Shown here piece after piece: positions 32,311-41,678 of a stretch of DNA of 64,000 nt (within the stretch, counting starts at the first letter, position 1; each line of letters opens with the position of its first letter). Position numbers and translations under genes: made by a program. A model generated the notes under the pieces. That model was not told the DNA's origin, did not search any database, and was given only the letters and a program-made list of their open reading frames with translations. This stretch comes from Apiosordaria backusii (Eukaryota > Ascomycota > Sordariomycetes > Sordariales > Lasiosphaeriaceae), in contig JAUKTV010000002.1 in NCBI GenBank assembly GCA_030549205.1, forward strand, positions 868,001 through 932,000. Reading direction: 5' to 3'.

Positions 32311-32418
32311 TCAGTCCTCCGGAGTAGGACTATTGGGTGGAGGCGGAGGGGGCGGACTGGGTGATGGCGCAGGAGTGTCCGGAGGAGTACCGTTAGGTAG
32401 AGGCTGAGGGTCGGGCAT
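32311..32418 (-). CDS. Possible proline-rich micropeptide, 35 residues
   Basis: A short frame beginning MPDPQPLPNGTPPDTPAPSP, then seven consecutive prolines and NSPTPED before TGA. Almost half the residues are proline. No family is known to me and there is no independent support beyond the composition. It may instead be one exon of an unseen gene. Confidence 0.25.
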   Translation of the reverse strand: MPDPQPLPNGTPPDTPAPSPSPPPPPPPNSPTPED

Positions 32419-33219
32419 GATCTAAGTTATAACCTGGTTACCGGAAAATCCTCTGTGCTGGTCGTGGTTGTGTGAACAGTTTAAAATACCTGAGAAAAGA
32501 ACTTACTTAATGCTCTAGTGTGTGTTTAGAGTTGTTGGAAGATCTACGTGAGGGCTCTTGTTAATGAGATGTCTGGGTACGACGATGCTTCTTGCTTTTA
32601 AAACTGGAATGAACGGGTCGAGAAAGTTCGCCCAACACATGTATATATACCAGTATATGTGTAACCAAACTTGAAGTTGGACACACTGGCATACGGGGCA
32701 AGCGTGTGTCTCAGAAAAGAAGAAGCGAGTTGAGAAGGAGGGGACTTGATCTTGGGCACATATATGTGGCATTTCCAGTCTTCGGACCTACTGTCACACG
32801 TGCCGATTTACGTATACTATGTGGCACAATGTTCCAAAACCGAAGGGTAATATTTCTACAAGAGTTGCAAGACCCTCAAGGTTGTTTGTAAAAGATGGCT
32901 GGAGCTTCGCTCCAACCAAGATAAGCACTGATTACCTATATACCGCCGCATTTTATATCAAAATTAGTCAGAAAAGCCTTGCACCGATGCGTGGAAGCAT
33001 ACCTTAGGTCATTCAAGGTTCGGGGACGTGGTAATTGTATTATTGCTTATATCTAAGGTAGTTTCTATGCAGGCTTTGCCGGAGAGCTTCTCTTTTCAGA
33101 CAACATAGACTACCTTAGCTCGACTCCTCCCGGGCCTCTTTTCCAACTGACATAACCACGCTTTTCTGACAAGCCAAAAAAACACGTAGCTCTGCTAATT
33201 AAACGCTTGTTTCCTAGAC
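32419..33219. other. Intergenic, nothing recognised
   Basis: Non-coding DNA downstream of the phosphatase gene; only short frames. Confidence 0.35.
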
Positions 33220-34674
33220 CTAAGTATTGAAGAGAACCACCTGCACGGTCATGTCATCTCGCACACGCCGGGCAGAGGGAGCGGTAAAAGCTAGCCGTCC
33301 TGACACCAGCTCGTGGTGGTTTCCACCAAGGGCATTGCGCACCAAGTGCACCGCGACATTCTTGTCCCGGACCGTTGTTCTCCCCTCCGCAAACTTCCAG
33401 TTCACTCCTTTAGAGAAGAAGTGGCTGAAGTCGAACGGCTCGTAGGTCGGCTCCGGGGCAGTGCTGGCTCCTTCCCCAAACGCCGCTTGCATACTATCTA
33501 CCCATTTGCCCACCAGGCCAACAGCCTGCTGACTGGAGACGGTAAACCACATGCCGTCTGTTGCCATGATCAAGAAAGAGGGCTTTCTGGGATCAAGCTT
33601 GATAGATGTCACAACCGGCTCAGCTGTCAGATATGGCGGCGTTTGGAAATCGTACCTCGGCGTCAGGGGTGCCGTCCCATAGAACCTATGCACAAAGTCC
33701 CGCTGTAGTTCCAATGGCCACTTCCACCGACAATCACCAAAAGCGCGCGACACCATCATCCCGAGAACTCGCCCGCCTTTGACGATGTTTTGTTCGCCAG
33801 GGTGTTCCTTGCTAAGCCTGGCGACCTCTTCCTTGTTCTCCCCAGTTTGATCCACCGACAAGGGTATCGTCTGCCACTTGCCGTCGTCGCCTTTTTGCCC
33901 GAGCACGGCTCTTGAATCGCCGGTACAAGCCACGTGTAATGTGCTCGTGGCAGGGTCGTAGATTGAAAGCAAGGCGCAGGAACCAGCATAAGCGAGAGCC
34001 AGTTTCTTCACCTTGTCCGGCAGCGGTTCTTTACTCTGAGCAACATCTGCAGCTGTCTTGAGGATGGCATGGTCAAGGTCCACGAACCCCTTTTTGATGG
34101 CATGCTGAACCACCTCGTCGGACATGGCTCCTCGCACAGTGGGGTTTGGTCTAGCTTGACCCAGGCAGTGCCGTACGAACGATACAAGCTGCTTCGCGAG
34201 CAAATCTGCTGTTTGCCAGCCCGCATGCCCATCAAAAACACCCCAGGCCATCCACTCATTGCCGTCATCCCATGGCGAGGGGAATCTGCCGTGGGTGAAC
34301 CGGTCTTCGCATGGATTGCAGGCAGCCAGCTGAGTGCCGTCGTATCTGCTGACGCCGGCCACGCCTCGAACCCGAAAAGAATATGCCTCCTTCGATAGCA
34401 TATGTGTCACCTCTTCTTCGGAGGGGCCAGGCTCAACGACCAGGTGCTCGGCTGGTGGATTGCTGAGACGGGGCGCTTCGTCGCGGGGCGTCAACAACCA
34501 CCAAAGGCATGGCGCGCTGACTATGCTGGCAACCGCAATGAATCTTGCCGCTTTGCTTGAACTGGAGGCTGTTGGGGAACCATTGGCTGGGGAGATATTC
34601 CTGGCCCGTGGCCGTAAGATTGAGCTGGTGGCCACTCGACCAAGGCGCGGTCGAGCCACCCGGAGAAGCAACAT
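33220..34674 (-). CDS. Mitochondrial PP2C-type protein phosphatase (Ptc5/PDH phosphatase-like)
   Basis: 484 residues, no intron. The ATG at 34674 is preferred; the frame extends two codons upstream to a GTG. The N-terminus is Arg-rich (MLLLRVARPRLGRVATSSILRPRARN), suggesting a mitochondrial presequence, and is followed by a single hydrophobic segment at about 43-61. PPM-family motifs occur in order: ED (123-124), FDGHAG (147-152), GDSRAVLG (252-259), SRAFGD (309-314), ATDGMW (371-376) and RDDMTVQVV (near the C-terminus), which supply the Mg/Mn-binding aspartates. Yeast Ptc5-like enzymes dephosphorylate and activate pyruvate dehydrogenase E1-alpha in mitochondria; that substrate is inferred here. 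It is divergent from the next gene across 454 bp. Confidence 0.88.
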   Translation of the reverse strand: MLLLRVARPRLGRVATSSILRPRARNISPANGSPTASSSSKAARFIAVASIVSAPCLWWLLTPRDEAPRLSNPPAEHLVVEPGPSEEEVTHMLSKEAYSFRVRGVAGVSRYDGTQLAACNPCEDRFTHGRFPSPWDDGNEWMAWGVFDGHAGWQTADLLAKQLVSFVRHCLGQARPNPTVRGAMSDEVVQHAIKKGFVDLDHAILKTAADVAQSKEPLPDKVKKLALAYAGSCALLSIYDPATSTLHVACTGDSRAVLGQKGDDGKWQTIPLSVDQTGENKEEVARLSKEHPGEQNIVKGGRVLGMMVSRAFGDCRWKWPLELQRDFVHRFYGTAPLTPRYDFQTPPYLTAEPVVTSIKLDPRKPSFLIMATDGMWFTVSSQQAVGLVGKWVDSMQAAFGEGASTAPEPTYEPFDFSHFFSKGVNWKFAEGRTTVRDKNVAVHLVRNALGGNHHELVSGRLAFTAPSARRVRDDMTVQVVLFNT

Positions 34675-35128
34675 TGTCACAAGGTGGGGTCGCGTTGCGC
34701 TACTGAAACAAGCTTTCTTCCGTCGCCTTTTAAGCGGGTTGTCTTCGGTTTCTGGGGTAGGGGTGATTGTGGATGCGGCATGAGGTGCCAGAGGTGGTGC
34801 TCTGTCTGCCGTTGGAACGGGCTACTTTGGGTTCCGCCCACACCCAGGCCCGAGTCGGTTATCATTGGTGCAACAAACATTCTGTGTCTCGTAGAGGTAA
34901 TTTTGAGCGGGGTAAGTAGAAATTAAGTAATCTTTGAGTGAGGTCGTGTGAGCTGACCGGAGCTGAGAGGTGTCTCTTGTTACCCCGACGCACAGGCCCC
35001 AGGAGCATGGAGGCCTCGGTGGTTATCGGAGCTGATAAATTCTCGGCGGTGAGCACAACAACATCCTCAAACCTCTCATTCTTGTTCTACTTGACATCAA
35101 AAAGAAAATAAAAAATCATTGAATCAAT
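34675..35128. promoter_or_regulatory. Shared intergenic promoter between divergent genes
   Basis: 454 bp separate the starts of the PP2C gene (minus) and the small cysteine-rich gene (plus), so both promoters lie here. No specific operator was identified. Confidence 0.5.
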
Positions 35129-35399
35129 ATGCCCACCGTGCAAGAGCCAAGACAACAAGAGCGGATGGAGGCCATTCCTCAGGATGGGAGTGCCGTGAAG
35201 AAGGTTGTCTTCGAGCAGCCAGTAAGCCCAGTGTCTCCTGATCACCAATCGACAACTAAAAAGTAAGGCTGACGCGATTTTTTAGAAAGCCGAGCCGGTC
35301 CCGCAGCCTGACAACGAGGTTGCAATGCGTGGCGGTGGTATGAACGTCGGATTTACCTGCTGTGGCGGGTCATGCGCCTTCCACAAGCACTGCTGTTAG
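35129..35399 (+). CDS. Small cysteine-rich protein, 68 residues (CYSTM-like)
   Basis: Exon 1 is 35129-35221 and exon 2 35286-35399, with a 64-bp intron (GTAAGC, branch CTGAC, AG). The spliced product starts MPTVQEPRQQERMEAIPQDG and ends MRGGGMNVGFTCCGGSCAFHKHCC. The hydrophilic, Gln/Pro-rich N-terminus and the Cys-rich C-terminal end with CC, C and CC resemble small cysteine-rich tail-anchored (CYSTM-type) stress proteins. The hydrophobic part is shorter than usual, so the family is tentative. A metal- or lipid-binding role at membranes is possible but not shown. The gene was found only by splicing; neither exon is a long ORF. Confidence 0.7.
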
Positions 35400-35526
35400 T
35401 GAGGATTGGGTGGGTGGATAAGATGAAGGAAGGGGTCACGAGAATGTGTGTTGGGATGCCCGAGGTGGAAAAGTATCGAGGTGAAATAAATTGAAGCATT
35501 TTGCGGCTTTGATCAATGACTCGGGA

Positions 35527-36657
35527 TCAAGAACCCCATTGCTTCGCCCTTGGCCCCTCCCCCAAAACATACCTCTCCTTCGCCAGAAACTCCTCCAACC
35601 CAACCAACTTCCCCAGCCCAGACCCCTCAACAAGCCTCTCCCCTTCCTCCACCAACTTCTCCGTGTCTGCCCCCACATGCCCAAACTCCTCCAGCGACTT
35701 GTACCCCTCCACCAAAACATCCTTCAGACTCTCCGGCAACCCCCTCAGCCCCACCTCCCGAAACTCCTCTTCTGCAACCTGCTCATACCTCACCCTCTGC
35801 CCCGTGTACCGCGAAAACACCCCCGCGATCTCATCTAGGGTGTACACCCCCTCCGCAGCCAGCACCGTCTTCCCACTTCCATCATCATCATCATCACCGC
35901 CCTCCTTCCCCGTATATTTCTCAAGATTCTCCAAAATGGCCGCCACAAACTTCCCCGTGTCCCTGCCCGCATCAATCAACGGAATTTTTGTCCCCCCGCT
36001 CACATGCAGTTTCATGACCCAGCTGTTTGTCCCCCCGTCGTACTTGGGCGACAGAAAATCCTGAGTCAGCCAGTTGCTCATGAAGAACCCCAAAGAAAGA
36101 AACGCGGACTTGATCTGCGGGTGAAGAGACCGGATGTAGGATTCTGCGCGGGCCTTGTCGTCGAAGGGGGTGACGCTGGTGTACTTCCCGGCGGATAAAT
36201 CTGTGATGTTGGGCAAGGTGCTAAAAATCAGGGTTTGGACTTTTTGAGCGAGGGCGGCGGAGGCGATGTTTTTGGCGGCGAGGAATTCCCTGTCGTCGGC
36301 GTTTTTCTTTTGGGGGTTGGTGAGGGAAGGGGAGAAGGAAGGGGTGGTCATGACGAAGGCGGTGTGGACGTTTTCTAGGGCCGGGAGGAGGGAGGAGAGG
36401 TTGTGGAAGTCGACTTTGGGGACGACTTGGATCGTGGTGGTGGTGTCGCCGGGTCGGGGGGAGTGGGTGAGTTGATGCCATTGCTCGAGGGGGATGGAGG
36501 TTGAGGAAATGGGGAGGGAGCGGTGGGTGAGGGCGCGGAGCTGGAACTGCGACGTGTTCGGGAGCAATTCCGGGGGTGTGGAGAGGAGTTGGTGGATGAC
36601 GGAGCCGCCTTGTTGGCCTGTTGCACCGAAGACGGCGAGGATCTTTTTTTCTGCCAT
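35527..36657 (-). CDS. NmrA-like NAD(P)-binding protein
   Basis: 376 residues from the ATG at 36657 in good context (CTCACCATGGC), no intron. The N-terminus is a Rossmann fold: KKILAVFGATGQQGGSV, where G11, G14 and G17-G18 match the NmrA/isoflavone-reductase pattern (GATGxxGG). Further features are the HTAFVMTTPSF strand, FSTLPNITDLSAGKY, and a C-terminal substrate-binding part (KTVLAAEGVYTLDEIAGVFSRYTG). The catalytic YxxxK of short-chain dehydrogenases is not evident, so it may sense redox state (as NmrA does in nitrogen control) or reduce an unknown substrate. An acidic run GGDDDDDGSG forms a surface loop. It is convergent with the small cysteine-rich gene, and is the last intact gene before the heterochromatic block. 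Confidence 0.85.
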   Translation of the reverse strand: MAEKKILAVFGATGQQGGSVIHQLLSTPPELLPNTSQFQLRALTHRSLPISSTSIPLEQWHQLTHSPRPGDTTTTIQVVPKVDFHNLSSLLPALENVHTAFVMTTPSFSPSLTNPQKKNADDREFLAAKNIASAALAQKVQTLIFSTLPNITDLSAGKYTSVTPFDDKARAESYIRSLHPQIKSAFLSLGFFMSNWLTQDFLSPKYDGGTNSWVMKLHVSGGTKIPLIDAGRDTGKFVAAILENLEKYTGKEGGDDDDDGSGKTVLAAEGVYTLDEIAGVFSRYTGQRVRYEQVAEEEFREVGLRGLPESLKDVLVEGYKSLEEFGHVGADTEKLVEEGERLVEGSGLGKLVGLEEFLAKERYVLGEGPRAKQWGS

Positions 36658-36822
36658 GGTGAGACTTGTTTGGGATCCGATGGCTTGGATGCTTTTGAAG
36701 GAAATAAACGGGAGTGAATATTGCCAACCGGCCTTTTATGTGTACCTAGGTAGTCGGTCTCTAAAAAGATTTCTGTCTCGTCCGAACATGGTTAGCCCAA
36801 AATCAGGCTCGCTTTACCCTCG

Positions 36823-36883
36823 GCTTACCCTCGGCTCACCTTGAGCTCACCACCGCTCACCCTACGCTCGCCCTACACTCGCC
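36823..36883. repeat. Helically phased GCTCACC array
   Basis: Six copies of a 7-mer (GCTTACC, GCTCACC x3, GCTCGCC, ACTCGCC) begin at 36823, 36834, 36845, 36855, 36866 and 36877, that is every 10-11 bp. A looser copy lies at 36811. The array sits at the switch from normal DNA to the AT-rich block and looks like a subterminal binding array of a mobile element. Confidence 0.7.
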
Positions 36884-36977
36884 ATTCTCCAAAAACGACA
36901 ACTTTACACGACGCCTCATATCCAAATTTGGAGCCTCCCTCTCCTACAGGGACGAATCCTCCTCTAAAACGGGAACC

Positions 36978-37209
36978 AAGAAATGGGCTCGCCAGCGTAT
37001 TTACTCTCTGTTTTAAGGGACTCTGTACTATGGTAGCCATTTTAACATGATAAAATCCGTCACTCCCTACCTGCCTACTGCGCGACTTTTCTTCTTAAGA
37101 AATAGGCTCGCCAGCGTATTTGCTCTCCAGGACTCGGGGTCGTAATAGCCATTTTAACACGATAAAATCCGTCACTCCTTACCTACTTACTGCACGACTT
37201 TTCTTCTTC
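36978..37209. repeat. 119-bp tandem duplication
   Basis: Two diverged units (36978-37096 and 37097-37209) share AAATRGGCTCGCCAGCGTATTT, TAGCCATTTTAACA and GATAAAATCCGTCACTCC. A third partial unit (CACGACTCTTCTCTC) follows at about 37230-37277. Each unit contains the GGCTCGCC core of the phased array. Confidence 0.75.
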
Positions 37210-37377
37210 CAGTTCTAGCTATATAAAAAGGCTATTCCATCCGCCTTACCACCTACCGCACGACTCTTCTCTCTTATCCCCTATATCCTTACTATCCTAT
37301 TTATTACTACTATAAAACCTTTCTTTATATACTTTATCGTTATCGGCCTTATATTTTCGCCTAACTAGCTTTTTACT

Positions 37378-39200
37378 ATGCCTTTTATAATACCGAAAAA
37401 GAAGAGCCTTCAGGAGTTCTTTTGCCAGGGAAAAGACAATAGCTTAGAAAATTATATAGAGGGAATAAACGGCTCTGTAATTTATAAAAAGATTATAAAT
37501 AAAGTTATAAAAAGTTATCACTATATAGTTAATCTATAGAATTAATAAGGTTTTTAAACTCCCGCTAACTATCTGCTTTTAATATCCGTTTTAAATATAC
37601 TGAAGATTACCCCGGTATAAGCCCTTATGACTTTAAAATTTTAAAGGACTTTATAAAAGATATTGTATTTAGTATTAATAATATAGAAGATAACTTAAAT
37701 TTAACGGAAAGGACCATTATAGTATATTAAAAATAGTTTATAGCAGGCTAGCGTCGTGAAAATAATACTATTCTTAGAAATACTATACTCTCGGTTATAA
37801 ATATATATATATATACTATTTTTTTAATTAACTAACTTAAATTAACTAATAGTAGTTTATTAAATACAAGTTACTTGAGATACTTAAAATAGAGAGTAAG
37901 AAAATTATAAAAAATAAGTAATTAAGAAGATTTAGTATTAAAAACTACTTTATTTATTTAAGAAGGTAATTATAAGGGAACGATTAAGTAATATATAATA
38001 AGTTAGCAATGAGGGTATACAATTAGGCAGATTTGCTTATTATTATATATTCCTTTGTATACGTCAGTGAATATATCGAGTTTATTTACCGGGTAGGATC
38101 TAGTTATAGTTTATATTATAGGGTAAGTATTATTAAGTATCTATATTACCGTATAATTGTATAAGTTAATGAAGAAATATTTTAGAATATAATTTTTGGA
38201 GTTTTTCTTAACGAATATAGTAATGCGGAGTTTACTATTTAGCTAGTTCGAAATATGAAGGGTATAACAGATGCCCTTAATAAAAAGTAAGAGATTGGTT
38301 TCCCGGCGTCGTTAACGGAAACGATCCTTTTAATTAAGTTCTATAAGCCCAAGCACTTACTTTATAAAGGATTAGGACCGATACTACTTATTTATAACCC
38401 TATATTCCTGATATTAACTATTTTTATTATTATAAAGGCTTTTAAAGATTACGAAACTATAGAAGATTTACTCGATATATAATTATTAAAAGGAAAGATA
38501 ATCCACTTATAGTAGAAGAAAAGCATCCTTAACTTGCCCTTCTTTAAAAGTATGTTTATAAAAGGTATGCCGGAAAAGATAAAAACGACGACTATATTCG
38601 GTAAGCGCCTTAAGCTCCTAGGTTTCCGCGCTAAATATTTACGTCCGCCTATAATTTACGACTTTAAAGTTAAAGAACTATATTAGATTAGTACGTATAT
38701 AGAGGCCCTTTTTTTAATCTGATATATTAACCCTTTTGTATAAATAAGTTATATACTGTTACTTAGAGAATAAAGTATACTGGTTAGAAAGACCCTAATA
38801 TATATAATAACTATTATTAACCTAATAATAATAGTATAAATAACTAGGGTAGTTATTTCGGCTTTAATATACGTAATATCGCTAATGATCTTTTCCACAG
38901 TTTAATACTTATATATAACTTATAATTATAGTAGTCCCTCCTAATAAAGAAGTAAGAAAAGTTTTAAAATAACTTTAAGTTTTCTAAAATAAAAAACGAG
39001 CTTATAGCTTTATAAGAACGGCGAAATACAGACTTAATTACATACCGTAGGAGCCTTTATACTGAAAGATAAAGGTTAATTAAGAAAGAAATCCGAAAAT
39101 ACTAGAAAGCTTAAATACTCTATTCTAACCAAAAAAATAAATCCCTGCAATATTATTACTGATATATATTCGACTGTATCTGATTTTTTATACCTGAATG
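37378..39200 (+). pseudogene. RIP-degraded DUF3435 protein gene
   Basis: A start-like MPFIIPKKKSLQEFF occurs at 37378. In 38200-38720 one continuous frame reads LVRNMKG, GLGPILLIYNPIFLILTIF, AFKDYETIEDLLDI, KKSILNLPFFKS, TIFGKRLKLLGFRAKYLRPP and IIYDFKVKEL. These match my memory of the fungal DUF3435/FluG-domain family, whose members are tyrosine-recombinase-like and include the captains of Starship elements. Stops are TAA/TAG in places where CAA, CAG or TGG fit, and there is little frame slippage in this section, so RIP transitions alone seem responsible. The 3' limit is uncertain. It encodes no functional product now. Confidence 0.65.
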
Positions 39201-39859
39201 TAACCGCTTTATATTTATTTTTTTCGAGATTTATATATTATAGAGTTTAACTGGTCTTAGCGCTCTGTAGGATATAGTTATACTATATAAGAAAGATACT
39301 GAAGTAAAGTTCTGACCTAGTTTAAAGCTAGGGAAATACTACTATTTTAATAAGCTCTATTAGCGAAAACTAGCTAAATCTACCAATAATAATATTGAAA
39401 TATAATTTTTCTACAATTGAAAATATATATATAATTATTATAAAAAAAACTATACCGGCTTTATAGAGCTTTGCTTTTTATATAATAAGTAAGTTTTCGG
39501 GGAAGTATAATAAAGCAATTATTACTAAATATATCTAGACTATCTGGAAATACTACCTATTTAATATAATCCTTTTATATATAGTAACGTCCTTGCCGTT
39601 ATAGGCTACTATTTATTCTATATAGTAGATATTTTATTACTATTTAAAAAACAATTCCGTTAGTTTCTAGATAAAGGTCCGTAGAAGGATAATATTTATT
39701 ATTACTACGGAAAATATATTTAAATAACTACTAATAAGGAGAAATTACTCGAATACCTATATATTAGAAAATAATACGGCCTAGCCTTTAAATCCGTTAA
39801 ATATTTTAAATATTATCTTCTAGATATTTATTACCCCAGCTTTATTAAAGAATCGAGCG

Positions 39860-40861
39860 TATTAAACATAGCTATAAAGGAAAATAATAAGGACCGAATT
39901 AAAACTAAAATACCGAAAAAAAGTAAAGGAAGTAAACCTAGCACCGAAAATAATATTAAAATAAGATTTTATTTTATCGATGAAATGGCCGAAATTATAT
40001 ACGGAAACTGTCTAACTATTATACCTAAAGCATCCTTTAACCGTTCCGCGTTATCTTTTAATAATCCTTAGGACTAAGTTTAGACAGATAAAGCTATTAT
40101 AAACGCTAAGGTACTACTATCGCTGATAAATAGCGGTACGATTAAAGTTAATTTAAAGTTACTTGTTAAAGAGATAAACTACCTTAATATATTTGAGTTC
40201 CAGTTAACGCTTAATATAATAAACTGTAATATACTCTTAAACGTTAATAATTATATAAGCTTTTTTACTTTAATTTAAACTGTAGCTTATTTATTTCCCT
40301 CTATATAAGCAGGCCGACTATAGCTTTTTAATAACGAGGAGTTGTATGATTTTACTACCTTAAATTTAAAAACTCTAAATCTATCGCCGATATATTTAGC
40401 TTTATAGTAACGCCTAGTAGTAATTGAAGATTATTACTATATATTAAAAGCAAGTCCGGAACCGGTTATAGCTATAAAGTTATTTAATAATTTAAACAAC
40501 AAACCTATTTATATTACCTCTGAAATAGTCCTATATAATCTAAACGGTAAGCACTATACCGTTAACCGCTTACTAGATAAATGAAAAGGCTAGTTTTACG
40601 TAAAATAGTTTAATAGAAGTTATAATTAAGAACCTTGTAAGAATATTCCAAATCCCAGGCTTATCGAGGATCTTAAGAGGAATTATAGAAGGCTTTATTT
40701 AAGGGTAAAGGTTATACGGCTCCGTTTGATTAGAGGTCGCAAAACAGAATATAAGGTATATTTTAAAGTCGCTTTAAGAAAGAGGATACTTAGGTAGTAG
40801 AGAAGTATATAAGCTCCGAGCTAATAATAATGTATAGAAGAGATTAGTTTAGTTAAATACA
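39860..40861 (+). pseudogene. Unassigned RIP-damaged coding relic with chromodomain-like end
   Basis: Plus-strand reading shows long stop-interrupted coding-like text. Near 40500-40700 it reads GKHYTVNRLLDK then FYVK, and EPCKNIPNPRLIEDLKRNY, which resembles the Trp/acidic chromodomain end of a gypsy polyprotein. It could be the 3' end of an older chromovirus on the plus strand or part of the DUF3435 element cargo. Evidence is weak. Confidence 0.3.
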
Positions 40862-40999
40862 TGATATGCAAACGGACAGTGTAATAATAATAGATGTTAA
40901 ATTGATTATATTGAATTGATTATTAAAAAGAAGAAGCTAGTGCTAACAAGCTGTTTTACTATCCTCTATAGGTTATGTATACTTATATATAATATAATA

Positions 41000-41678
41000 T
41001 GTTGAAATATAGCACTTAGTTGTAGACTTTACAGTGTATTTTAGCCTGTAACCTATAGGGCTAACAATAAGTAATGGCTTAGAATTATAGCGCTTACTAA
41101 TACTCTGCTACGGCAATCGCAGTAGTCTTTAGACTCTTAAAGTAGCCCGAAGCCCCGGGCGGTTAGCATACTATAACAGTAAAACGTTAACATCCTATAC
41201 CTTATAAACGGCTTCCGGCTAATGTATTTAATAGTTAGACTTAGCCGGCTAGCTAAGTCTATAGCTAACGGACTTAACGGATATTTAAGCCTTACAGTTA
41301 GTGGACTTAATAGGCATTTAGGCCTTACAGTTAGTAGATTTAATAGGTATTTAAGCCCTAGAACGGAGAGAAGTTTGGAAAGTAATATAAAGCTAAAGAC
41401 CTATAATAGGTCTTGTCCTTTACGATTATTTACTATAATATTTTCTTAATTAATAAGTTAATTCAATATATTAATTTACTATATTTTACAGTACTTTATA
41501 AACCTATATTATAGTATTTACCTTTTATATATTGTAAGGTATCGCCTCTATAATCTACCTTTTTTTAGTATCTAGTTACTATTGTATACTATAAATAAAG
41601 CTTTCTTTACTTTTAATATTTTATACCGTTCCCTATATAGGTCTATGTTTATAGGCCTATAAGATACCTATTTTAATA
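41000..41678 (+). repeat. 5' LTR of element A
   Basis: Starts TGTTGAAATA and ends TTTTAATA (RIP form of TCTTAACA in the solo LTR). Differences from the solo LTR are almost all C-to-T or G-to-A. It is followed by TTATAAGCTTAGA, similar to the sequence after element B's 5' LTR, probably the primer-binding site. Confidence 0.85.
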
